NCBI GenBank assembly: GCA_902826155.1
Contig: CADEDU010000056.1
Location: 1 to 46,831, forward strand
Direction: 5' to 3'
Source: an uncultured beta proteobacterium
Lineage (GTDB): Bacteria; Pseudomonadota; Gammaproteobacteria; Burkholderiales; SG8-39
DNA length: 46,831 bases
Shown: positions 17,403-25,320 of the stretch, piece after piece
Layout: the number at the start of each line of letters is the position of its first letter
Numbering within the stretch: position 1 is the first letter of the stretch
Program-made: the position numbers and the translations under genes
The notes under the pieces: model-generated
Told to the model about the DNA's origin: nothing
Databases searched by the model: none
The model's input: only the letters and a program-made list of their open reading frames with translations

Positions 17403-18440
17403 ATGCACTGGATCGACAGACTTTCCTCGATCGACGAGCTCGAAGACGCACCGATCGACGCCGCTTTCGTGGCCGAATGCGAACGACGCGCGGACGTTGT
17501 CGCCGCCCGGCCGATCCGTTTCTCGACGCCCACATTCAAGGCCTATTCGAGCTGCGAGCTCAGCGGCTGCGGCAAGAACAGCTTCCCGGCGTTCTCGATC
17601 ACGGCTGCCGGCTGCGCGCTCGATTGCGACCACTGCCAAGCGAAGATCCTCGAGCCGATGCTGCCCGCCACCACCCCGGCGATGCTCGATGCCAAGGTGC
17701 GGGAGATGGTGCACACGCAGGATCTGCAGGGATTCCTGCTCTCGGGTGGCTCGAACCGCCGCAACGAGATCCGTTACGAACGCTACTACCCGGTCATCGA
17801 AGGGCTGCGACGCGACTTCCCGCATCTGCGCATCGCCATTCACTCGGCCCTGCTCGATGCACCGCGCGCCCGCGCCATGGCATCGGCTGGCGTGCACACC
17901 GCGATGATGGACGTGATCGGCGCGAACGAGACGATTCGCGACGTCTACCATCTCGATCGTCCGGTGGACGATTTCGAGGCGACGCTGGCCGCGCTGTGCG
18001 CCACGTCGATGGAGGTGGTGCCGCATATCGTGATCGGTCTGCACTACGGACGGATTCTCGGCGAGGCGAACGCGCTCGACATCGTCAGCCGGCATGCGAT
18101 CCACTCGCTGGTGCTGGTCGTGGTGATGCCGTTCTATGCGAAGCCCGGCACGTTCGCGACGCCGGCCACCGCCGACGTCGGCCAAATCTTTCTCGAGGCG
18201 CGCAGCCGCATTCCCGATCGCCAGGTGTTGCTGGGATGCGCGCGGCCGCCGGGGATGCACCGGCGCGTCACCGACGCGTACGCGGTAATGGCCGGGCTCG
18301 ATGGCATCGCGTTCCCGGCCGATGGTGCGGTGAGCGTGGCGCATGCGATCGGCCGGCCCGCGGCGCAGGCGCACGCGTGCTGCTCGATCAAGACCGGTCA
18401 GACCATCAAGCTGCATCCGCGTGCGGTGCTGGCGCCGTGA
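17403..18440 (+). CDS. lipS1: Radical SAM lipoate synthase component LipS1
   Basis: A 345-residue radical SAM protein with the cluster motif C71-x3-C75-x2-C78 (CALDCDHC) preceded by C51 and C56. LipS1 and LipS2 together insert the two sulfur atoms into octanoyl-protein to make lipoyl groups, replacing LipA. It starts 20 bases after yeeE and its TGA overlaps the GTG of lipT. The sequence itself shows only a radical SAM protein; the LipS1 name comes from the characteristic order lipS1-lipT-lipS2-ligase-lipX known from sHdr organisms. The frame is open far upstream in yeeE, but the ATG at 17403 fits the operon. Confidence 0.83.
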   Translation: MHWIDRLSSIDELEDAPIDAAFVAECERRADVVAARPIRFSTPTFKAYSSCELSGCGKNSFPAFSITAAGCALDCDHCQAKILEPMLPATTPAMLDAKVREMVHTQDLQGFLLSGGSNRRNEIRYERYYPVIEGLRRDFPHLRIAIHSALLDAPRARAMASAGVHTAMMDVIGANETIRDVYHLDRPVDDFEATLAALCATSMEVVPHIVIGLHYGRILGEANALDIVSRHAIHSLVLVVVMPFYAKPGTFATPATADVGQIFLEARSRIPDRQVLLGCARPPGMHRRVTDAYAVMAGLDGIAFPADGAVSVAHAIGRPAAQAHACCSIKTGQTIKLHPRAVLAP

Positions 18441-19540
18441 CGCCTGAGCGCTTCGATGTGATGGTGGTCGGGCTCGGGCCCGCGGGCGCGTGTGCCGCCA
18501 CTGCAGCGGCCCGCGGCGGCGCTAGCGTGCTGGCGGTCGATCGCAAACACGTGGTCGGTCAACCGGTGCAATGCGCCGAACTGGTGCCGGCACTCATCGG
18601 GTCGCATGCCGACGACGTCGTACACGCGCTGCGCCAGCCGATCACATCGATGCGTACATTCGTCGAAGACGATCCGCCCGATCTCACCACACCCTTTCCC
18701 GGCCACATGCTCGATCGCGCCGCGTTCGACGCCGGACTGGTGTACGCGGCCGAGCACGCTGGCGCTGCATGCGAATTCCAGACTGCGGTGCGCAGCATCG
18801 GTCCTGACGGCACTCTCGTGTTGAGCGATGGCCGCGCAATACGGGCGCGCGTGCTGATCGGCGCCGACGGTCCGCGTTCACTGGTCGGACGCGCGATAGG
18901 CATCGTCAATCGCGAGCTCGTTGAAACCCGGCAGATCACCGTGCCGCTCGTTCGGCCGCACGCGGCCACTGATATTTATCTCTCGGCCGACATCCCCGGC
19001 GGCTACGGTTGGATGTTTCCAAAACGCGAGTTGGCCAATCTCGGCGTGGGCGTCGATCCGCAGCACAAGGTGCGTCTCAAAGCGATCCTCGATCGTCTGC
19101 ACGCCGTGCTGGTGCGCGCGGGCCAACTCGGCGCCGACGTGCTCGGGCTGACCGGCGGTGCGATCCCGGTCGGCGGCATGCTCGAACCCTGCGGGCATCT
19201 CGCCTCGACGCAGGTGCTGCTTGCAGGGGACGCGTGTGGTCTCACCAATGCCGTGACCGGTGCGGGGATCGCCTCGGCCGTGCAGTCGGGGCATCTGGCG
19301 GGTCAGGCCGCGGCTGCGCTCGTCGCCGGCGATGCTGCCGCTGTCGAGGACTATCGCGACGAGCTCGTCAGCGTGTTCGGCCCGGCGCTCGAACGCGCGG
19401 TGGAGCGCCGGCGCGAACTCGCGGTGTCGCTCGCCGAAGGACGAATCCCGCGCAACGCCGCGCTGCGTCGCGGCTGGATCGCCTATCCGCAGTACTGGGC
19501 CACCCATCAATCGCTGCAGTCGGAGGAAGTGACGACATGA
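18437..19540 (+). CDS. lipT: LipT, geranylgeranyl-reductase-like FAD protein
   Basis: A 367-residue flavoprotein of the geranylgeranyl reductase/digeranylgeranylglycerophospholipid reductase family. The FAD-binding loop VVGLGPAGACAAT is at about residues 9-21, the conserved PVQCAE segment with its cysteine follows, and the second FAD motif is LLAGDACGLTNAVTGAG. The GTG start overlaps the stop of lipS1 and its own stop overlaps the ATG of lipS2, so the three are tightly coupled. In lipoate-assembly clusters this protein is thought to supply electrons to the radical SAM enzymes; a role in isoprenoid reduction is unlikely here. Confidence 0.83.
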   Translation: MTPERFDVMVVGLGPAGACAATAAARGGASVLAVDRKHVVGQPVQCAELVPALIGSHADDVVHALRQPITSMRTFVEDDPPDLTTPFPGHMLDRAAFDAGLVYAAEHAGAACEFQTAVRSIGPDGTLVLSDGRAIRARVLIGADGPRSLVGRAIGIVNRELVETRQITVPLVRPHAATDIYLSADIPGGYGWMFPKRELANLGVGVDPQHKVRLKAILDRLHAVLVRAGQLGADVLGLTGGAIPVGGMLEPCGHLASTQVLLAGDACGLTNAVTGAGIASAVQSGHLAGQAAAALVAGDAAAVEDYRDELVSVFGPALERAVERRRELAVSLAEGRIPRNAALRRGWIAYPQYWATHQSLQSEEVTT

Positions 19541-20796
19541 GCTGCCAACGCCCCGAAACCGATGACGTAGCCACCGTTGCGGCGAGTGCGCTCGATCACA
19601 ATCCGTTCGAACGCATGCAACCGCGCCCGCCCGCGGCCACGCCGCAAGGGCTCAAGAACGGCGCGCGCGTGAAATCGAACAACGTGGCGCCGCAGGGCGT
19701 GTATCTGCCCAACTACAACGTGCTCACGCCGCACATGCGCTCGCCGGATTACGTGCAGATGTCCACCGCCGCCGCGATCACGCTCGGCATCATGAAGGGC
19801 AGGATGTATCGCTGTGCGTGCACGCGTTGCCTGAATCTGCTGCTCACCTATCCGGAGGGTTGTCGCGCCAACTGCGCCTACTGCGGACTGGCGCGTCACC
19901 GCGAGGCCGAGCGCGATTACGCCGATCGCAATTTCATCCGCGTCGACTGGCCGGCGGTGCCGCTGGAGCAGACCATCGATATCGTTGCGCGCGATGGTGC
20001 CGCCAGCCAGTTTCATCGCATGTGCATCTCGATGATCACGCATCCGCGCTCGGACGCCGACACCGTCACCGTGCTCAAGCGCTGGACCGACCGTATCGAC
20101 CCGAGTGCGATCCCGGTGTCGATCCTTTCCAATCCGACCACGATGACGCGGGCCGACGTCGCGCGACTGAAGGATCTGGGCGCCGACATCTTCACCGTCG
20201 CGCTCGATGCCGCCACGCCGCAGCTGTTCGAGCGCACGCGCGGCAAGGGCGTCGAATCCCCGCACGCCTGGTCGAAGTACTGGGAGATCCTGATGGATGC
20301 GCGCGATATCTTCGGCCCGCAGAAGTTCGGCGCGCACATCATCGTCGGCATGGGCGAAACCGAGCACGACGTGCTGTCACTGGTGCAGCAGCTGGTCGAT
20401 CTCGGCGGGCACAGCCACATGTTCTGCTTCTTCCCGGAGAAGGGCTCGCTCATGGACCATCTGCCGGCCACGCCGCGCGACCAATGGCGGCGCGTGCAGT
20501 TGGCCCGCTATCTGATCGACTATCGCGGCGTGCGCGTCGAGCAGATGCGCTTCGACGAAGCCGGTCGGGTGGTGGATTACGGCCTACCGCAGCAGGAACT
20601 CGATGCGGTGATCGATGCCGGCATCGCGTTCCGGACTTCGGGTTGCCCGGGCAAGTTCGCCGAAGACATCTCCGCATGCGATCGACCCTATGGCGACTCA
20701 CCGCCGTCGAATATCGCGAGCTTTCCGTTTCAGCCAAATAAACGCGATCTCGGCAAGATCCGGCGGCAGATGAAAATCGTCGAACGTAAGCATTGA
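19537..20796 (+). CDS. lipS2: Radical SAM lipoate synthase component LipS2
   Basis: A 419-residue radical SAM protein with C109-x3-C113-x2-C116 (CRANCAYC) and a preceding cysteine group C93, C95, C98 (CACTRC). A conserved C-terminal segment contains TSGCPG and ACDRPYGDSPPS, resembling biotin synthase-like lipoate enzymes that use an auxiliary cluster as sulfur donor. In archaea and sHdr bacteria LipS2 acts with LipS1 on octanoyl-carrier proteins. The ATG overlaps the stop of lipT. Which of the two radical SAM genes adds the first sulfur cannot be decided from sequence alone. Confidence 0.83.
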   Translation: MSCQRPETDDVATVAASALDHNPFERMQPRPPAATPQGLKNGARVKSNNVAPQGVYLPNYNVLTPHMRSPDYVQMSTAAAITLGIMKGRMYRCACTRCLNLLLTYPEGCRANCAYCGLARHREAERDYADRNFIRVDWPAVPLEQTIDIVARDGAASQFHRMCISMITHPRSDADTVTVLKRWTDRIDPSAIPVSILSNPTTMTRADVARLKDLGADIFTVALDAATPQLFERTRGKGVESPHAWSKYWEILMDARDIFGPQKFGAHIIVGMGETEHDVLSLVQQLVDLGGHSHMFCFFPEKGSLMDHLPATPRDQWRRVQLARYLIDYRGVRVEQMRFDEAGRVVDYGLPQQELDAVIDAGIAFRTSGCPGKFAEDISACDRPYGDSPPSNIASFPFQPNKRDLGKIRRQMKIVERKH

Positions 20797-20805
20797 GCCG
20801 TCGCC

Positions 20806-21879
20806 ATGGCAAAGATCTTCCGTGTCATCGACACCGGCATTCGCGACGGGCGCCGGCAGATCGCGTTCGATCAGGCGATGATCGATGCGCACAAGGCCGG
20901 CACGATCCCTGATTCGATCCGCTTCCTGCGCTTTCCGCGCACCGCGCTGATCGGCCGCCATCAGGCGTTGTCGCGCGAGATCAAGCTGGAGCACTGCCGC
21001 GCCAATGGCATCGGCATCGTGCGCCGCATCACCGGCGGCGGCGCGTTGTATTTCGACGAAGGGCAGCTCGGCTGGGAGCTGGTGTTCCACCGCGGGTCAC
21101 TGGGTATCGCCACGTTGGGCGATCTCGCGCGCGAGATCTGCGAAGCGGCAGCGGCCGGCATGTCGCGGCTCGGCGTGAATGCGAAGTACCGGCCGCGCAA
21201 CGACATCGAGGTCGACGGACGCAAGATCAGCGGCACCGGCGGGTTCTTCGATGGCGACACGCTGTTCTATCAGGGCACGGTGCTGGTCGACATGAATCCA
21301 GCCGACATGCTCGCTGCCCTGAACGTTCCGGAAGCGAAGCTCGCTAAGCGCGCGTTGGACTCCGCCGCGCAGCGCGTCGTCACTTTCAAGGAATTGCTCG
21401 GTGCAGCACCGGCGATCGGTGCGATTCAGGAAGCACTGCTTGCCGGATTCGCCGAGCGTCTGGGAATCGAGCCGGTTCGCGGCGAGATCACGGCCGAGGA
21501 AGAGGCGCTGGCAGCCCGCTACTACGACGAAGAGATCGGCACCGACGCGTTCGTCGCCGAGATCGATGATCCGGCGGCAGGCGAGGGCGTGCGCGAGGCC
21601 GGTCATACCGGCGCCGGAGGGACGATCACGGCCTACGTGCGACTCGAGGGGCCGCGCAACGATCGCGTCCGCGAGGTGCTGATCACCGGCGATTTCTTCG
21701 TGACCCCGCCGCGCACCATCCTCGATCTGGAAGCAGCGCTGCGAAACGTCGCGGTGACGGATGTGCGTGCCGCGATCGAGCGGTTTTTCACTACATCGAA
21801 GGTCGGGTTACTCACCGCATCGCCGTCCGACTTCGCATCCGCTGTCGAAGCCGCGATCGGCGCACACGCGGCGCGATGA
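20806..21879 (+). CDS. sHdr-associated lipoate-protein ligase sLpl(AB)
   Basis: A 357-residue lipoate/octanoate-protein ligase. The catalytic domain has the motif RRITGGGALYF (residues 73-83), and the adenylate-binding Lys is K140 in GRKISGTGGF. The last 110 residues form an extra domain corresponding to LplB fused behind LplA, as in sLpl(AB). It would attach octanoate or lipoate to LbpA encoded at 29489. It begins 9 bases after lipS2 and overlaps lipX by 4 bases. Family is clear; the specificity for LbpA over GcvH or E2 proteins is inferred from the cluster. Confidence 0.9.
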   Translation: MAKIFRVIDTGIRDGRRQIAFDQAMIDAHKAGTIPDSIRFLRFPRTALIGRHQALSREIKLEHCRANGIGIVRRITGGGALYFDEGQLGWELVFHRGSLGIATLGDLAREICEAAAAGMSRLGVNAKYRPRNDIEVDGRKISGTGGFFDGDTLFYQGTVLVDMNPADMLAALNVPEAKLAKRALDSAAQRVVTFKELLGAAPAIGAIQEALLAGFAERLGIEPVRGEITAEEEALAARYYDEEIGTDAFVAEIDDPAAGEGVREAGHTGAGGTITAYVRLEGPRNDRVREVLITGDFFVTPPRTILDLEAALRNVAVTDVRAAIERFFTTSKVGLLTASPSDFASAVEAAIGAHAAR

Positions 21880-22592
21880 AGCTCATCCACGTCATCCAGC
21901 ACACTTCGGCCGAGTATCTCGGCCTGATCGAGGACCATCTCGAAGGTCGCGGCCTGCGGTTCAAGTACTACCGGCCCTTCACCGAGCAGAAGGCGATGCC
22001 GCCCGTCGATGCGATGCAGGACGGACTGATCCTGCTCGGCGGCGGTCCGTGGGGCAGCGCAGGCGTGCGCGATGTGCCCACGCTGGACGCGGAGGTCAAA
22101 CTCGCGCGCGCTTGCCTGATGCGCGAGTGGCCGGTGATCGGCATCGGTCTGGGCGCGCAAATCGTCGCGCTCGCTGCGGGTGGTCGATCGGAGTCCGCGC
22201 CGTTGAAGTTCGAGTTGGGAGTCGCCAGCCGCACCCATGCGCAGGCGCTCAACGGCTATCTTCCGGCGAGTTTTCCGTTCGCGCTCTACATGCGCGACTG
22301 GCCGGTTCCGCCCGAATACGCCGCGGTGCACGCGCGCGACGCAGCGGGGCGTGCGCTGCTGTGGCAGATCGGTGCGCGCGCGTTCGGCTTTGCTGCGCAT
22401 CCGGGACTGAAGGTCGCGATGGTCGAAGACCTGATCATGGAATTCGAGGAATCGCCGGCCGATCCCGGTGCTGCGTTGACGCAGCTGCGTGGCACGCAGC
22501 GCGCCATTGAAGATGCACTGGTGCCGATCATGACTGGCCTGGTGCAGTGTGCCGGATGGATGGACACGACCGTCACGAGGGTAGGGCCTTGA
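21876..22592 (+). CDS. lipX: LipX, class I glutamine amidotransferase-like protein without catalytic Cys and Glu
   Basis: A 238-residue protein with the class I amidotransferase fold: the GGGPWGSAG oxyanion-like loop at 55-63, GIGLGAQIVA at 89-98 and AAHPG at 173-177. In active enzymes these read G-x-C-x-G and HPE. Here the nucleophile position is G91 and the Glu position is G177; only H175 of the triad remains. It should therefore not release ammonia from glutamine. Genes of this type close the lip block in sHdr clusters, but their role is unknown. It starts in a 4-base overlap with the ligase gene and is the last gene before a 202-base gap with a new promoter. Confidence 0.8.
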   Translation: MKLIHVIQHTSAEYLGLIEDHLEGRGLRFKYYRPFTEQKAMPPVDAMQDGLILLGGGPWGSAGVRDVPTLDAEVKLARACLMREWPVIGIGLGAQIVALAAGGRSESAPLKFELGVASRTHAQALNGYLPASFPFALYMRDWPVPPEYAAVHARDAAGRALLWQIGARAFGFAAHPGLKVAMVEDLIMEFEESPADPGAALTQLRGTQRAIEDALVPIMTGLVQCAGWMDTTVTRVGP

Positions 22593-22629
22593 TGCTGCAA
22601 TGCGGCGGCGAAAGAGGCAGCGAGCAATC

Positions 22630-22657
22630 TTGATAATTCAGAGAATCCTAATATACT
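22630..22657 (+). promoter_or_regulatory. Sigma-70-type promoter of the dsrE3-shdr operon
   Basis: TTGATA at 22630-22635 and TATACT at 22652-22657 with a 16-base spacer, in an AT-rich island. The -10 box is inside operator copy 2. The expected transcript starts near 22664, giving a leader of about 130 bases before the gene at 22795. Confidence 0.65.
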
Positions 22658-22662
22658 GATTC
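22643..22662. promoter_or_regulatory. Putative ArsR-type (SqrR/BigR-like) operator, copy 2
   Basis: An inverted repeat with arms GAATC (22643-22647) and GATTC (22658-22662) around CTAATATACT. It shares the core CTAATATAC and most flanking bases with copy 1 at 14324. It overlaps the -10 box of the promoter, the usual place for repressor binding. Confidence 0.65.
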
Positions 22663-22794
22663 AAAATTTCGAGCGCGGCCTTTCGTACGTGGCCACATAG
22701 TCGTCCGCAGCCGAAGCAGCAGGACTCCCGGGTCAGGTGCGCACCGGGGCATCCGCGAAAAAACTTTCAGTTCTCAGGAGACGGAGCGCAGAAC

Positions 22795-23172
22795 ATGGCC
22801 AAGAAGCTCGTCATCGTGATGGCGAACACCGACCCGCGCCACGGCGAGGAGTTGGGCGCCCCAATCTTTCAGGCGTCCGTTGCAGCCGCGATGGAATACG
22901 AGGTCGATGTCATCTGCACCGCGACAGCGGGGCAGCTGATGAAGAAGGGCGTCGCCGAGAAGCTGTTCGTGAAACCCGGCTCGCCCAAATCGGTCTACGA
23001 CTTCATCAAGGACGCGCACGAGGCCGGCGTCAAGTTCTACTCCTGCTCGCCCAATCTCGATCTGTTCGACATGAAACAGGAGGACCTGATTCCCGAGTGT
23101 TCGGGCGTCATGGGCGGTGCCCACCTGATCGAGCAGATCATGGAGGAGGACTGCAAGGTCCTGACGTATTGA
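22795..23172 (+). CDS. DsrE3-family sulfurtransferase of the shdr operon (DsrE3C/B-like)
   Basis: A 125-residue DsrE-fold protein with cysteines at 41, 84, 102 and 120; C84 in FYSCSPNLDLF is at the position of the sulfur-binding cysteine in this family. It is shorter than the other DsrE3 protein at 14414 and lacks its charged N-terminal extension. In Hyphomicrobium-type clusters a DsrE3C gene sits directly before shdrC1 and passes sulfur together with TusA to the sHdr complex; gene position here is the same, 22 bases before shdrC1. The exact DsrE3 subgroup (B or C) needs a tree. GGAG lies eight bases before the ATG. Confidence 0.85.
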   Translation: MAKKLVIVMANTDPRHGEELGAPIFQASVAAAMEYEVDVICTATAGQLMKKGVAEKLFVKPGSPKSVYDFIKDAHEAGVKFYSCSPNLDLFDMKQEDLIPECSGVMGGAHLIEQIMEEDCKVLTY

Positions 23173-23194
23173 TGGTCGCCCTCCCTCTCCCAAG

Positions 23195-23938
23195 ATGACT
23201 ACGAGCACCCGCGTTCAGGAGCACATCGGCGACCCGGTTTCGGAGAAGCCGCCGGTCACGCGCACCAAGCTCGAGGAGATCTTCGCCGATCTCCAATCCG
23301 ATCTGCGCTACGACCATGAACTGAACGGTTGCCTCAACTGCGGGATCTGCACCGCCACCTGCCCCGCCGCGCATTACTACGATTTCAGTCCGCGCGAAAT
23401 CGTCCAGTTGCTCTGGACCGAGAACCTCGAGGGCATCTACGACGCGATGCAGGAAAAGATCTGGGCGTGCGCCCAGTGCTACACCTGTGCGGCGCGCTGC
23501 CCGTTCGGCAACTCGCCCGGCGGGCTGGTGATGCTGATGCGCGAAACCGCAATCAAGCACGAAATGGAATCGGCGAAGAACGTGCTGCGGCCGTTCAGCC
23601 GGGTCATGCTGAAGTTGATCTCCACCGGCAACCAGCTCGCGCCGGACATGATCAACAAGGACCATTTCGCCGACTGGGGCCCGAACATCTCCAAGGTGGA
23701 CGCGCCGCTCAAGATTCTGCGCAAGGCGATTCCGATGCCCACGCTGAACACCACGGCAACGGCATGGGAGGTCAATCTCAAAACCTCGGTCGAGCTCTAC
23801 ACGATCTGGGAAGAGACCGGTGTGCTCAAGCAACTCGAGGGGATTGATCAAAACCTGTTCGATGTGATCACCGACATCATGGACGAGAAGCGCGAGGACT
23901 GGAAAGACTTCCTCGCCGATCAGGAGGACGACGAATGA
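23195..23938 (+). CDS. shdrC1: Sulfur-oxidising heterodisulfide reductase-like subunit sHdrC1
   Basis: A 247-residue iron-sulfur protein of the HdrC type. Two [4Fe-4S] ferredoxin motifs are complete: C46, C49, C52, C56 (CLNCGICTATC) and C92, C95, C98, C102 (CAQCYTCAARC). The C-terminal half is helical and acidic. It connects electrons between the flavin subunit and the HdrB-type catalytic subunits in the cytoplasmic sHdr complex, which oxidises bound sulfane sulfur to sulfite. Its TGA overlaps the ATG of shdrB1 by 4 bases. Confidence 0.93.
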   Translation: MTTSTRVQEHIGDPVSEKPPVTRTKLEEIFADLQSDLRYDHELNGCLNCGICTATCPAAHYYDFSPREIVQLLWTENLEGIYDAMQEKIWACAQCYTCAARCPFGNSPGGLVMLMRETAIKHEMESAKNVLRPFSRVMLKLISTGNQLAPDMINKDHFADWGPNISKVDAPLKILRKAIPMPTLNTTATAWEVNLKTSVELYTIWEETGVLKQLEGIDQNLFDVITDIMDEKREDWKDFLADQEDDE

Positions 23939-25284
23939 GTACAAGTAACAACGGCGAGCGCTTCACCGGTCATGGCGCCGAATGGCGCGCTTCGAATCTT
24001 TCCGGCGAAGACGCACGCCTGGCGACCGCATGGGTCGAGCAGAAGATCGACCGGCGCTCGATGCTGACCAACAAGGATCGCGTCGAAGACGTGCGCGACA
24101 TCATGTGGCAGCTCGAGAAGGACGGCGAGATCGTCGTGCATCGGGTGCAGGACGAACACGAGCCGGTGGTGGTGAAGACGCTCTATGGCTGGGACAAGAA
24201 GATCCCCACCAAACGGCTGTGGCACCACAAGTCATGCGGACAGTGCGGCAACATCCCGGGCTATCCGACCTCGCTGTTGTGGTTGATGAACCGGCTCGAC
24301 GTCGAGTATCTCGACGAGACCGATCAGACCTCCTGCACGGCGTGGAACTATCACGGCTCGGGCATCGGCAACCTCGAGAGCCTGGCCGCGGTGTTCCTGC
24401 GCAATTTCCATCAGGCCTACGTCGCCGCGCGCGCTCAGGGTCTGCCTGACGCTTACTACTATCCGCTGGTCCATTGCGGCACTTCGTTCGGCAACTACAA
24501 GGAAGTGCGCGGTTACCTGTTGCACTCGGCCAAGTTGCGCGAGCGCGTGCGCACCATCCTGGGCAAGCTCGGCCGGCTGGTGGACGGCAAGCTGCTGATT
24601 CCCGAGGAGGTGGTGCACTACTCGGAGTGGGTGCACGTGATGCGCGAACGAATCGCTTCGCTGCAGCAGATCGACTGCAGTCAGATCCGCGCGACCATTC
24701 ATCCGGCCTGCCACGTGTACAAGATGGTGCCGCAGGATGCGATCTACGACGACAAGATCCTCGGCGGCAATCGCGTCGCCGTGTCCACCGGCATCATGGA
24801 AGCCCTGGGCACGCAGGTCATCGACTACTCCACCTGGTACGACTGCTGCGGTTTCGGCTTCCGGCACATCATCTCCGAGCGCGAGTTCACCCGCTCGTTC
24901 GCGATCGATCGCAAGGTGCGCGTCGCCGTCGAGGAGGCGCACGCCGACGTGATGATCGGCCACGACACCGGTTGCATCACCACGCTCGACAAGAACCAAT
25001 GGATCGGCAAGGCGGCCGGCAAGCAAGTCGATCTTCCGATCCTGGCCGACTGCCAGTTCGCCGCACTGGTGTGCGGTGCGCATCCGTTCAAAATCGTGCA
25101 GTCGCATTGGCATGCATCGTCGACCGAGACGTTGATGGACAAGCTCGGCATCGACTGGCGCGCGAAGAAGGCTGAGTTCGTCTCGTACCTCGACGAGGTC
25201 AAGGCGGGCAAGCAGGAGAATCTCTACGACCCGCGCAAGATGATCACCTCGGGACCGGGCTTCATTCCGCTCGCCAAACGATAA
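23935..25284 (+). CDS. shdrB1: sHdrB1, HdrB-type catalytic subunit
   Basis: A 449-residue protein with CCG-type cysteine regions: SCGQCGN and SCTAWNYHGSG in the first half, and PACHVYKM, YDCCGFGF and DTGCITT in the second. In methanogen HdrB such motifs hold noncubane [4Fe-4S] clusters that split a disulfide; here the first region is shortened, as known for sHdrB1, which may bind a different cluster. It is longer than HdrB2 because of an N-terminal extension of about 90 residues. The order C1-B1-A-hyp-C2-B2 is diagnostic for sHdr rather than methanogenic Hdr. Confidence 0.92.
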   Translation: MSTSNNGERFTGHGAEWRASNLSGEDARLATAWVEQKIDRRSMLTNKDRVEDVRDIMWQLEKDGEIVVHRVQDEHEPVVVKTLYGWDKKIPTKRLWHHKSCGQCGNIPGYPTSLLWLMNRLDVEYLDETDQTSCTAWNYHGSGIGNLESLAAVFLRNFHQAYVAARAQGLPDAYYYPLVHCGTSFGNYKEVRGYLLHSAKLRERVRTILGKLGRLVDGKLLIPEEVVHYSEWVHVMRERIASLQQIDCSQIRATIHPACHVYKMVPQDAIYDDKILGGNRVAVSTGIMEALGTQVIDYSTWYDCCGFGFRHIISEREFTRSFAIDRKVRVAVEEAHADVMIGHDTGCITTLDKNQWIGKAAGKQVDLPILADCQFAALVCGAHPFKIVQSHWHASSTETLMDKLGIDWRAKKAEFVSYLDEVKAGKQENLYDPRKMITSGPGFIPLAKR

Positions 25285-25320
25285 AGCTCGTCACGCGACC
25301 ACAAACGGGAACATCGAATC

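Noticed and set aside
18437..19540. Geranylgeranyl reductase for archaeal-type lipids or chlorophyll
   Set aside because: The family match is real, but the gene overlaps lipS1 and lipS2, so the LipT assignment explains it better; no isoprenoid genes are near.
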